The translations under genes and the position numbers were made by a program. The notes below the pieces were generated by a model. It was not told where the DNA came from. It did not search any database and was given only the letters and a program-made list of their open reading frames with translations. A DNA stretch of 64,000 nucleotides, from NCBI RefSeq assembly GCF_019703515.2, contig NC_059373.1, positions 12,993,281 to 13,057,280 on the forward strand, read 5' to 3'. Position 1 is the first letter of the stretch, and each line of letters starts with the position of its first letter. This DNA comes from Myxocyprinus asiaticus. Taxonomy: Eukaryota; Chordata; Actinopteri; Cypriniformes; Catostomidae. This document shows, in pieces, positions 54,785-64,000 of the stretch.

Positions 54785-57700
54785 CCACCTCACACCCTAG
54801 ACGAGGGATGCAATAACTGGGGGCTTGTCCTTTGTTTGAACGGCAAAAATTGTGAGTATGCTTCCTTGCTGGTGAGTACCTTTTTGTTATATTTCTGATT
54901 GGCAGTACTTTCTTGTAAAGGGGGGAAAGAATTAAGATTCGTTATGGAATTCAGTGTTGAGGCATTTAGAAAGTCACCAAATTGGCAGGTACTAGAGACT
55001 TGTAGAAAATCAGATTTATTTCTGATAGCCGATTTCTATTGCTAAATCTGATACAAAGCAGGTTATCAGAGAGGCGATCCAGGAAAAGCTGTTGAGAGAG
55101 GGAATATTAAAAGGCAATGTAATCAGTCCTGGGTCACATCCTGTTGAAGAAGGTGTTTTGGGGGAACATTGGCAGCTGGAAGTGCTGTTTCTCCTTTGCT
55201 TGCTGGTTTGAGTACAGAGGGACTTAAATTAGCAGTGAGACTTAAAGAACTTGATTTAGAAGTGAAGCAACAAGAGCATAGCACACAGATTTTGCGTATT
55301 CGGCAGTGCAAGCCGAGGATCAAAATGCACAGCGTCCTCCGCATTTTCCAGTCTCGTCTGTGGCTGGTGTAACAAATGTTCCTCCTCCTGTCTCACTTCT
55401 CTCTTACATCGGTACCTCTGTTCAAAATTCAGATTTTGACATTAGTAGACAAATTCAATTAGTTCCTACGTTTAGAGAAGCTGAAGTTGATTCTTATTTC
55501 AGTGCATTTGAACGTATAGCGAGTGCCTTACGTTGGCCCAAAGAGATTTGGCCACTCTTACTTCAACGCAAATTGTGCGGTAAAGTACAAGAAGTTTGTG
55601 CGGCATTGTCAATTGAGGACAGTTTAAACTATGATGTTTTGAAAATGTCTGTTCTTAGGGCTTACGAATTGGTGACCGAAGCCTATCGGCAAAAGTTTCA
55701 TCACCATGTCAAATCTGCCAATCAGACCTTTGTAGAGTTTGCCCGTGAGAAGGGTACTCTGTTCGATAAGTGGTGCCAATCCAGCAAGGTAAGTGATTTT
55801 GAGAAACTTCGTGAGCTCGTATTGTTGGAAGATTTTAAAAATTCGTTGTCAGACAAAATTGTAGTACATCTCGAACAAAAAGTGGTTACTCTCGCCTCAG
55901 CTGCTATTTGTGCTGATAAATTCGTTCTGTCGCATAACATTTTTTTTGTACCATCTGTGCACAAAGAATCTTCGCAAATTAATTCGGACAAAAATCCGAA
56001 AAATTCAATGAGCACAAATTCGAGTCCTACTGAGTTACGGGAATGCTTTTACTGTTGCAAATTAGGTCATCTGATTGCTGTATGTCCAGCAATGATAAAG
56101 AAAAATCAATCGCACAAAAAGCAGACTCCTAAAAGTTTTGGTTTCGTTTGTGTTGAAAATACAACATTGGTTTTGAAAGATCTGAAAATTGATGCAGTAT
56201 TTGATCCGTTTGTTTTTAATGGGTTGGTATTTCTGGCCGATCAAAAAGACAAAATTCCAGTTAGAATCCTTCGTGATACGGGGGCAGCCCAATCGTTTAT
56301 ATTAGACCGTATCTTGCCGTTCACTGAACATTCATTTTGTGGCGCTGATGTTTTGGTTCAGGGTATCGAGATGGGTATTTTGAAGGTTCCTTTGCACAAT
56401 GTGCTCATCGAATCTGACTTGGTTTCTGGTCCTGTGAAAATAGCTATCGGAAGTGGAGTATCTCCTTGAAAATGGTTTAGCAGTTCCCAGCAGCAGTCCT
56501 TGGAATTCACCATGCCTTCTGGTTCCTAAAAGTGACGGTGCATTTCGATTTTATACAGATTACCGAAAGGTTAATGCGGTCACTAAGCCAGATTTGTATC
56601 CCCTTCCTCGTATGGAGGATTGTGTGGATAAGGTTGGTTCCGCCACCTATGTTACAAAGCTCGATAATCTAAAAGGCTATTGGCAGGTGCCTCTTACACC
56701 TCGTGCCGTGGAGATTTCGGCTTTTGTTACTTCTAATAACCTCCTGGAATATACGGTAATGGCCTTCGGACTTCAAAACGCCCCAGCTACATTCCAGCAC
56801 CTGATGAACACTGTGTTGTCTGGTGTTTTTAACTGTGAGGCATATTTGGATGATGTTGTGATTTATTCATCTGTTTGAAGTGATCATTTAAAAACGCTAT
56901 ATGATGTGTTTGATTGGTTTCAACGTGCTTCTCTGACACTTAATCTTGCTAAATGCGAGTTTGGCAAAGCTACCATGATTTATCTGGGAAAACAGGTAGG
57001 CCAAGGTCAGGTTTGTCCTGTGTCTATCAAAGTGCAAGCAATTTTGGATTTCCCTGTGCCTCAGTCTAATTGAGATTTAAGATGTTTTCTAGGTATGGTT
57101 GGTTACTACCGTGCTCTTTGTAGGAATTTCTCAGATGTTGTCTTGCCCTTAATTAATTTGCTTGGCAGATATTGCGAACTTGTGTGGTCCAAAGTATGCC
57201 AAACTGCTTTTGATTTTGTAAAGACACTTTTGTGTAGCACCTCTGTATTTTCTGCCCCAGATTTCTCTTTACCCTTCAAGATCGCTGTTGGTGCCAGTGC
57301 TACCGTAGCTGGTGGTGTTCTATTGCAAGACGATGCTGATGGTATCGACCATCCAATTTGCTACTTCTCGAAGTTTTTGAAACATCATCTGCATTATAGT
57401 ACCATCAAGAAGGAAGCTCTAGCATTGTTGCTGTCCCTTCAGCACTTTGAGGTGTATGTGGGATCTAGTTCAATACCTGTGGTAGTTTTTACTGACTACA
57501 ACCCGTTAATTTTCCTGTCAAAAATGTGTAAATCCAATCAACGAATTATGCGATGGCCATTGATGATTCAGGAATTTAACACTGAAAATATTTTAGCAGA
57601 TGCACTGTCTCGTTCAGTTTTATGAATCACTTTACGTTGATACTTGGTGGTGAGGTTGTTATGATCCAGTGTTGTGTTTTGTTTTGTTTACCTTTCGAAT

Positions 57701-58361
57701 GTGTTTTTTTTTCTTCTCCTGTGTGTGTGTGTGTGTGTGTGCTCTGTGATTTTCTTAGGAACGAATCACTGATTGACTTGGTGATTGAAGGATTGAATAG
57801 CTCCACCCCTCAGTGATTATGATTGGCTGACTAATTGACACGGTTGGCTTATAATCGGGAGAGCTGCTCTCTGGAAGGGGGGTTGTGTGTGACTTCGGGC
57901 TGGTCACATATCTCCACGCTCCTAGACCAACTGGCAGATCAACAAAAGCCACAGCGATATTTGGGTTATGTTATTTTCTTATGTTAACTTGTTTATGTTA
58001 TTAGTTTAATGCAGCAATCTGTAGGGGTAACCTGTCCTTTCTTTTGAGAACTATTTTGACTTTATTTATTGTCAGTGTAGTTAGATTAATTGGTATGTAT
58101 TTTCTTTTCATTCGTTAGGTTATGTATTTATCTGTTTTCTTTTCTAAGTGGGTTTGTTTGTTGTTTTGGACCTTTGGTTACCCTGAAGCCAAAAAATAAC
58201 TATTGCTGCTCTTAACTTTAAAGAATCATTTTGATAATAAATAATTTAAGAATTTAAAAAAGAATTTACTTTTCGTTGTCGCATGTTCTTGGTCTGGCGG
58301 TTGGTTGAAATCTCTTTTTATGTTATTACACCCTCACCCCCTAGACGAGGGATGTAATAGC
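54785..58361 (+). mobile_element. Gmr1-like Gypsy LTR retrotransposon, integrase deleted
   Basis: The 5' LTR is reduced to about 35 bp (CCCTAGACGAGGGATGCAATA), followed at once by a tRNA-Pro-type primer site TGGGGGCTTGTCC (54819). Gag runs from about 54943 to 56150 with a SCAN-like region (FREAEVDSYFSAFERIASAL) and zinc knuckle CX2CX4HX4C at about 56044. Protease has DTGA at about 56275. RT and RNase H occupy 56453-57625 (YLDDVVIYSSV, DYNPLIFLSKM). No integrase follows RNase H, and the PR-RT junction at about 56455 is abrupt, where Gmr1-like elements carry integrase. The 3' LTR (about 57655-58361) has TATA-like TTATAAT and AATAAA at 58236. Two in-frame stops (56876, 57071). Confidence 0.8.
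57719..57741. repeat. (TG)n microsatellite in LTR
   Basis: Eleven TG units, in the 3' LTR of the Gmr1-like element. Confidence 0.8.
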
Positions 58362-58508
58362 TGCATTATGCTTTTCTTTTTTGCTAAATTTGCAGGTGCA
58401 CCTTGGTAAAAGGGCTCTGGTTTTTACAAAGCAGGGTCTGGGGTTGCTAGGTTATGAGGGCTGCTCCACCATTACTGAGAGTTGTTGTGAGACATGCAGT
58501 TAGAGTGC

Positions 58509-59705
58509 TGTAAGGGGGTTCAGTGGAAAGGAGGAGGCGAGAACCGGCTTGACAACTTAAATAATAATTTATTAACCAAAAAACACAACCAAAACACACA
58601 ACCAAAAACACACAGTACAGCTGTCTGCAATTCTCTCTCTCTCGAACTGTCGTCCCCGGCCGCCTTTATCCCTCACGTGCCCCATCAGGCTGATTGGGGA
58701 CCGGGTGTGTCTCATTCCAGCCCGGCCCCGCCCTCCTCGGCTCTACACTCCTCCCGGCGTTGCCTCAGGCCGGGGAGCCCCCGGCATGACGTACATCCCC
58801 CCCACCCTTCCTCTCCGGGGGGGGCGTGCCTTATGCCCCGACTGCCGGCGGGTCCTCCCCGCCTTCCTCGACCTGGGAGGAAACAGGAGGGGAAAAAACA
58901 ACAACAACACATAATGGTGAGGGAAAGGCCAACACGGAGCGACAGAGAGAGAGAGAGAGAGAGCAGAGAGAGAGAAAAAAGAAACTCACCGGTTCTCTGA
59001 TGCGCCGTCGCGTGGTCCCCGATCACTACTCCACCCTCTCAGGCGGACTGCAGCCGCTCCTCCCCGGGCGGACCGGAGTCAGACCACCGACCCCCAGCGG
59101 ACAGAACGCCCCTCCGCGTTCCCGGCGTCCTGTGGGGACTCTCCTCCGCCCCTGGCAGCGGCCCTACCACTCCAGGCGGTCGGGGAGTCGCTTCCCTCCT
59201 CCCCCCGCGGACGGCGGTCTTCTCTCGACCCCTCCGCGTTCCCGGGGGACGGCAGGGCACTCCTCCGCCCCTGGCAGCGGCTCCCTCGCTCCAGGCGGTC
59301 GGGGAGTCCCGTCCCCACTCGCCTCACGGACGGCGGCCATTCCCCACGTCCGGGTGGTCGGGCTACTCCGTCCCCCGTCGGACGGCAGCGGCGCTCCCCT
59401 GGGTGGACAGCAGTGTCGAGGATCCTGCGACGGGAATCCCTCCTCCTTCCTGGGTTTCGGCACCAGTGTAAGGGGGTTCAGTGGAAAGGAGGAGGCGAGA
59501 AACGGCTTGACAACTTAAATAATAATTTATTAACCAAAAAACACAACCAAAACACACAACCAAAAACACACAGTACAGCTGTCTGCAATTCTCTCTCTCT
59601 CGAACTGTCGTCCCCGGCCACCTTTATCCCTCGCGCGCCCCATCAGGCTGATTGGGGACCGGGTGTGTCTCATTCCAGCCCGGCCCTGCCCTCCTCGGCT
59701 CTACA
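58509..59705 (-). mobile_element. Complete short non-coding LTR retrotransposon (TRIM-like)
   Basis: Two direct repeats of 239 bp (58509-58747 and 59467-59705), about 98% identical, each starting TG and ending CA. AGTGC flanks the whole at 58504-58508 and 59706-59710. Read on the minus strand, the 5' LTR is followed after one base by TGGTGCCGAAACCC (complement of 59452-59465), complementary to the 3' end of tRNA-Phe, and the 3' LTR is preceded by the purine tract CCGGGAGGAG (complement of 58748-58757). The 719-bp interior is GC-rich and has no gag or pol. These are the hallmarks of a non-autonomous LTR element that must use another element's proteins. LTR differences are mostly at CpG sites, suggesting a fairly recent insertion. 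Confidence 0.92.
59035..59410. repeat. GC-rich tandem repeat inside the TRIM-like element
   Basis: Imperfect units of about 60-120 bp: CCCCTCCGCGTTCCCGG at 59109 and 59229, ACTCCTCCGCCCCTGGCAGC-like at 59140 and 59250, CTCCAGGCGGTCGGGGAGTC at 59170 and 59290. It creates long overlapping open frames on both strands that are not genes. Confidence 0.8.
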
Positions 59706-59767
59706 AGTGCATTTAATAAAATTTCAACAGTTACATCCTCATCTGCTCTGCGTATCATGACAGTAAA

Positions 59768-61100
59768 TATTCCACTTGATTGTCCACTTGATTGACAACG
59801 CTGTGCTGGGGTGCTCGGAGGACGAGGAGGCCATCCCGTTGTTCAGCGGTTCGGCGGGGTTACCGCATGCCATCCTCCTCATGGAGCGAGCGGCCGCTTG
59901 GCTCAACATCAAATGGCCAGCCCTTCAAAATGGCGCCGATCAGGAGAGGAATGTTTATGACGGAAAACTTTTGGGGCCGCCGCTTGGCCCGAGAAAACAG
60001 CTCCTGCCCGTCCTTCCCGTGTGCACATGATGCACTACTGGAGAGACCCGCTTGATCTTCAGCACGGCTTCTTGGGTTTGGAGGTGAAGGATATGGCCGC
60101 GCTCGGTATGGGTGACCCCCACATCATCGTCAATAGCCAGACACCTTAACCCCTCGCAAGGAGATTTGCTTGCCCCCCTAAGCCCAACCTCCCTAACAAG
60201 ATGGACCGCTTCTCTGCCTCCATTTTTCAAGGCTCGTACAGAGCCTCGGCTCTTGCAGTTCGAGCTCTGACTGTTTCCTCCCTACTTTCAGCCAACCAGG
60301 CTGAACTCATGGAAGATATGGGTAAACATTTAGAGAAGGGTTTTCGTTCGCCCACGTGGTGGAAGAAAATCGTCACGGTCAGTGACCTTGTTCTTCAAAA
60401 TGCCCATCAGGCTGTCCAAGTCTCCAGCCATGCTATGGCTCTATCTTTCATGGATGAATGCGTGCTGTGGCTGAATATCTCTGGTCTGCCCAACAGTTAG
60501 AAGAGACGCATTGCGGGAGCCCCAGTAGAAACTGGACAATCTCTATTTGGTCCGGCTGTCACCCTCATGCAGCAGCACGGAGACGACAAAAAGAAGGAGG
60601 ACGAAGCTTTTAAATTGTGCCTTCCTAGAAAATCCACACCCCACCAGGCTCCCACTGTATGGCCTGCCCATGCCCCGACTTCTGGGCATTTTTACCAAAA
60701 TGCTGCCTGACCTAAACTCCGCAACAAGCAGCCTAGTCAGCAGCCTAAAATAAAGATTCAAAAGAATCGAGAAAATCAGCTGAGAGTGAACAATTCTCAG
60801 CAGCCCCACATGCCACCCCCAAGATGTCCACTAGATGGTGCCATTGTGCTACAGGCTTCAGTTTGCCATGAAACCCCCACGTTTCAGTGGTGTAATTTTC
60901 TTGCAGACGAACAAGAGATCTGCTCATTTTCTGGAAGAGGAAATTTCTACTCTTCTAGAGAAAGAGGCAATTCGGGTAGTCTCCTCCTCTGTTCTCTCTA
61001 CCCCCCCCCCCCACCCTCCTTCTGTCCTGTTCCATTTCCCCAAAAATGGGGGAACATTCCCCCAAGACCGTCTCCCAGGTCAGGGGGGTTCACTGCTTCC
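59768..61100 (+). mobile_element. DIRS-like retroelement fragment
   Basis: A gag-like region encodes MDRFSASIFQGSYRASALAV (60201) and VSDLVLQNAHQAVQ, then KKKEDEAFKLCLPRKSTPHQ. The start of reverse transcriptase (RFSGVIFLQTNKRSAHFLEE, then FHFPKNGGTFPQDR) is at 60880-61070. Order and wording match fish DIRS elements. No YR recombinase is present. Several stops and frameshifts. Confidence 0.65.
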
Positions 61101-61129
61101 ACAAACCCCGTCTCTCCCCACTCTTCGTC

Positions 61130-63430
61130 CCAGGTGAAGGAGTCCACTGCCAAGAGTGTGAGTGGGAGGCTTGGGCTGGTCTGCTGTAGTTGTGGGGAGT
61201 CGGGTTCAGGTTGTAATCAAATCTCCATTCATCAATGCTTGGTTCAAAACGGGACATTGGAGGCAAATAATCGGGTGAAGGTGAGGTGTGTGCACAGGGA
61301 TATTCATGATTATCTTATAGTGACCATCACGGTAAAATTCCAGGGACAAAAGCATAATACTGAGGCGATGGTTAGTCCTCGCTTCACCCATCTGCTAATT
61401 TTGGGAACTAATTGGCCATCTTTTCGATCATTATTGTGTTGTGTGTGGATGGGTCCTGTGAGAAAGTAAATCGGTGTGGAAAGTAATCCAATGGCAGGTC
61501 ACTTGGGACAGGGGAAAACATGAAGCCGTCTCATGGCCCATTTCTATTGGCCAGACATTCATGGGGATGTTCGCCGGTGGTGTGCGGCATGCCGTAAAAG
61601 TCAGCTGGTGAACCCGCCGGCCACTCCAAAAGTGCCATTGTGCCCCCTTCCATTGATTGAGGTTCCTTTCAAACGAATGGGTATGGACCTCGTCAGGCCA
61701 TTAGAATGGACAGCACGCAGGCATCACTTTGCATTAGTCCTGGTGCATTACGCAACATGATACCTGGAAGCAGTGCTGCTGCGCAACATCTCAGCACGTA
61801 GTGTTGCGGAAGCACTCTTCAAAATTATCTCCTGAGTGGAGATTCCGAAATAAATCCTCACTGATCAGGGTATGGCTTTTATGTCACGTACACTACGCGA
61901 GCTGTACGAATTATTGGGTATTAAAATGATTCTGACAAGCGTGTACCATCCACAAACGGACGGCTTGGTTGAATGATATGATTTGTAATTCGTGCACAAA
62001 CATGCTCGGAACTGGGATAAGTGGCTCGAACCCCTGCTATTTGCAGTGCGAGAGGTCCCGCAAGCCTCCACCAGGTTTTCCCCATTTGAACTATTATATG
62101 GCCGTAAGCCCCATGGCGTGTTAGACATCATGAAGGAAAATTGGGAGGAGGGACCTTTACAGAGCAAAAATGAATTTCAATATGTTCCTGACCTGAAAGC
62201 AAAACTCCACACACTGAGGCAACTATCAAAGGAGAATTTGCTACAGGCACAAGGATACGCTGTCCCAGCTGTATAACAGTGGAGCTTGCAAGGATACGCT
62301 GTCCTAGCTGTATAACAGTGGAGCTCGGCTATGGGAGTTTGCACAGGGAGAAAAGTACTTGTATTGCTGCCCACATTGAGCTCGAAATTACTCGCGAAGT
62401 GGCAAAGGCCCTTTTAGGTTGGGGAAGTCGACTATGAGGTAGTGCGTACGGATAGGGGCGGGGCACATCAGATTTACCACCTCAACCTACTAAAACCATG
62501 GGGAGAGGCGGTCCCCGTATCTTTGGCGATGGTAGTCCCGGAGAGGGAGGAGACCATCTCTCGCCTTCACAACGTACAGAGGTTGCCAGGTTGCAAAATA
62601 ATTTCTCTGACATATTCTCGCCTCTCCCCAGCCTCATTAATCTCATAAAACACCACATTGAGACAACCCCAGGGGTAGTGGTACGTAGTCATCCCTGCAG
62701 CTTACCCGAACACAAGAAACAGGTAGTATGTGAAGAATTAAAGGCCATGCTCGATATGGGGTTAATAGAAGAATCCCACAGTGATTGGGCCAGCCCCGTG
62801 GTTCTGGTATCTAAGAGCGATGGCTCGGTCCAGTTCTGGATTATAGGAAAGTTAACGCGGTGTCGAAATTTGGTGCTTATCCAATGCCTCGTGTTGACGA
62901 ACTGCTCGATCGGTTGGGCACTTCTCGCTTTTATTTGACAATGGATTTAACAAATGGATATTGGCAGATCCCCTTAGCGTCGATGTCCTGTGATAAAACA
63001 GCCTTCTCCACACTGTTTTGGTTTACACCAATTTGTGACCCTTCTGTTCAGTTTGTTTGGGGCCCCGGCTACATATCAGTGGCTTATGGACAGGGTTCTC
63101 AGACCGCATGCTGTGTATGCCGCTGCCTATTTGGATGATATCATTATTTATAGTAATTATTGGCAGTGACACGTGCAGCATCTGAGGGCCGTGAGGTTGC
63201 TGCGACGAGCGGGGCTCATAGCAAACCCGAAGAAGTGCGCAATTGGGCGGGTGGAGGTACGGTATCTGGGGTTCCACTTGGGTCATGGTCAATTGATAAA
63301 ACCGCAGCGATTGCGAACTGCCTGAGACCCAAGACCAAAAAGGAGGTGAGACAGTTCCTGGGGCTGGCTGGCTATTTTCAAAGGTGCCTAAATATTCGAA
63401 CAGGCCGGACAGTTCCTCTGGCCTGAGTCT
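61130..63430 (+). mobile_element. Gmr1-like Gypsy fragment, integrase before RT
   Basis: A protease-side piece at 61140-61470 (RFTHLLILGTNWPSFRSLL). Integrase at 61530-62275: HFYWPDIHGDVRRWCAACRK (zinc HHCC part), then MGMDLVRPLEW, LTDQGMAFMS and HPQTDGLVE (D, D, E). RT at 62500-63430: HKKQVVCEELKAMLDMGLIE, DELLDRLGTSRFYLTMDLTN, then frameshifted FLGLAGYFQRC. The IN-then-RT order is the reverse of ordinary Gypsy and typical of Gmr1-like elements. It is dead, with many stops. Confidence 0.78.
62236..62325 (+). repeat. 39-bp tandem duplication in the integrase 3' end
   Basis: AAGGATACGCTGTCCCAGCT...GTGGAGCT is repeated directly at about 62250 and 62289 with one base change. It adds an extra stop (TAA) to the frame. 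Confidence 0.85.
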
Positions 63431-64000
63431 GGCATAGGGGGTATATGGAGGTGAGGGTATGGTCAAGCGTGCGTCTGGGGAGAGAGGAAGCGGTAAGGGT
63501 TTTCACCTGAGATGAATTGCTGGTAATTGCTATTTCTTTGTTTGCAGTGAGAGACAGGGGAAATAAAAAGGGCCAGACCTCAGAGTGAGGGGAAGAGACC
63601 AGCTGAAGCTATGAGTGTGTTGACCACTGCCAGTCCTTCATATATAGCATTTGAGTGTTTGTGTGAAGCTTTACCATTACATTGTCAAGCTAATGTGTTT
63701 TTGTGTGAAGAATACATTTACCTTTGAGTTGGATTCTCCATCTCCCACTTCCTCATTTCTTGAACTTTGTTACACATGTCTTTCTATTTTTCATATTATA
63801 TTATTAATCACACATATATCATTTTATTTAATAATTGTTTTATTCTTTTTTCATATTGTTATTTGTCAAATTGTTTAATTTTATGTTGTGTGCTATATTT
63901 TCTCACAAATTAGAGATTAAGAGATTAAGTCATCAATGTCATGGGATAATGTCGTGAAGAACTAATTGTCCATTGACTTTGCATGGTATAGTAACACTTG
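63431..64000 (+). mobile_element. Possible LTR or 3' region of the Gypsy fragment
   Basis: A purine-rich GCATAGGGGGTATATGGAGG at 63433 may be the polypurine tract and LTR start. The rest is AT-rich without genes. No second LTR copy in the window supports this. Confidence 0.3.

Noticed and set aside
58826..59518. Open frame of 230 codons and overlapping frames on the other strand
   Set aside because: They lie in the GC-rich tandem array of a non-coding LTR element. Stops are rare there by composition, and no domain is visible.

Overview
The window is vertebrate nuclear DNA, almost certainly from a ray-finned fish and most likely a cyprinid (carp or minnow relative). This rests on spliced vertebrate genes with GT-AG introns and on typical teleost repeats: Sleeping Beauty-like Tc1 elements, many copies of a TTAA-flanked palindromic MITE, tRNA-derived SINEs with L2-type tails, Gmr1-like Gypsy and DIRS-like retroelements. 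The species is inferred, not proven.

Host genes. Three genes lie on the minus strand in the order cytochrome c (50.9-50.2 kb, dead), osbpl3 (35.2-16.0 kb) and gsdme (5.8 kb to beyond the left edge). This is the CYCS-OSBPL3-GSDME arrangement of human 7p15, so it is a conserved synteny block. I could read 21 coding exons of osbpl3. They join in frame to 806 codons with a PH domain, a VAP-binding FFAT motif and an ORD lipid-transfer domain carrying EQVSHHPP. The gsdme part is four coding exons (228 codons) of the N-terminal pore-forming domain; the rest lies off the window. The cytochrome c copy keeps its intron but has lost its start codon, carries a frameshift and has a premature stop.

Layout. 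1-2.5 kb: Penelope-like element holding a SINE inside a SINE. 2.9-5.8 kb: gsdme exons. 6-15 kb: repeat-rich spacer (nested TTAA MITEs, a piggyBac-like element, a palindromic MITE, an L2-type LINE). 16-35.3 kb: osbpl3, with a Sleeping Beauty-like element, an L1-type LINE, hAT-like elements and microsatellites in its introns. 35.5-50 kb: spacer with hAT-like elements, a SINE, a solo LTR and a cassette with 190-bp inverted arms around a piece of an unknown conserved protein. 51.3-54.5 kb: decayed LINE. 54.8-63.4 kb: a pile of LTR and DIRS elements, including a Gmr1-like Gypsy without integrase, a complete short non-coding LTR element (tRNA-Phe-type primer site, 5-bp target duplication), a DIRS remnant and a second Gypsy with integrase ahead of reverse transcriptase.

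Most of the window outside the two living genes is mobile DNA in various states of decay. The best candidates for something new are the short LTR element at 58.5-59.7 kb, the inverted-arm cassette at 45.4-46.3 kb, and two sequence features that could affect osbpl3 splicing: a long UG tract beside a donor and a duplicated acceptor. No functional RNA gene or CRISPR array was seen.
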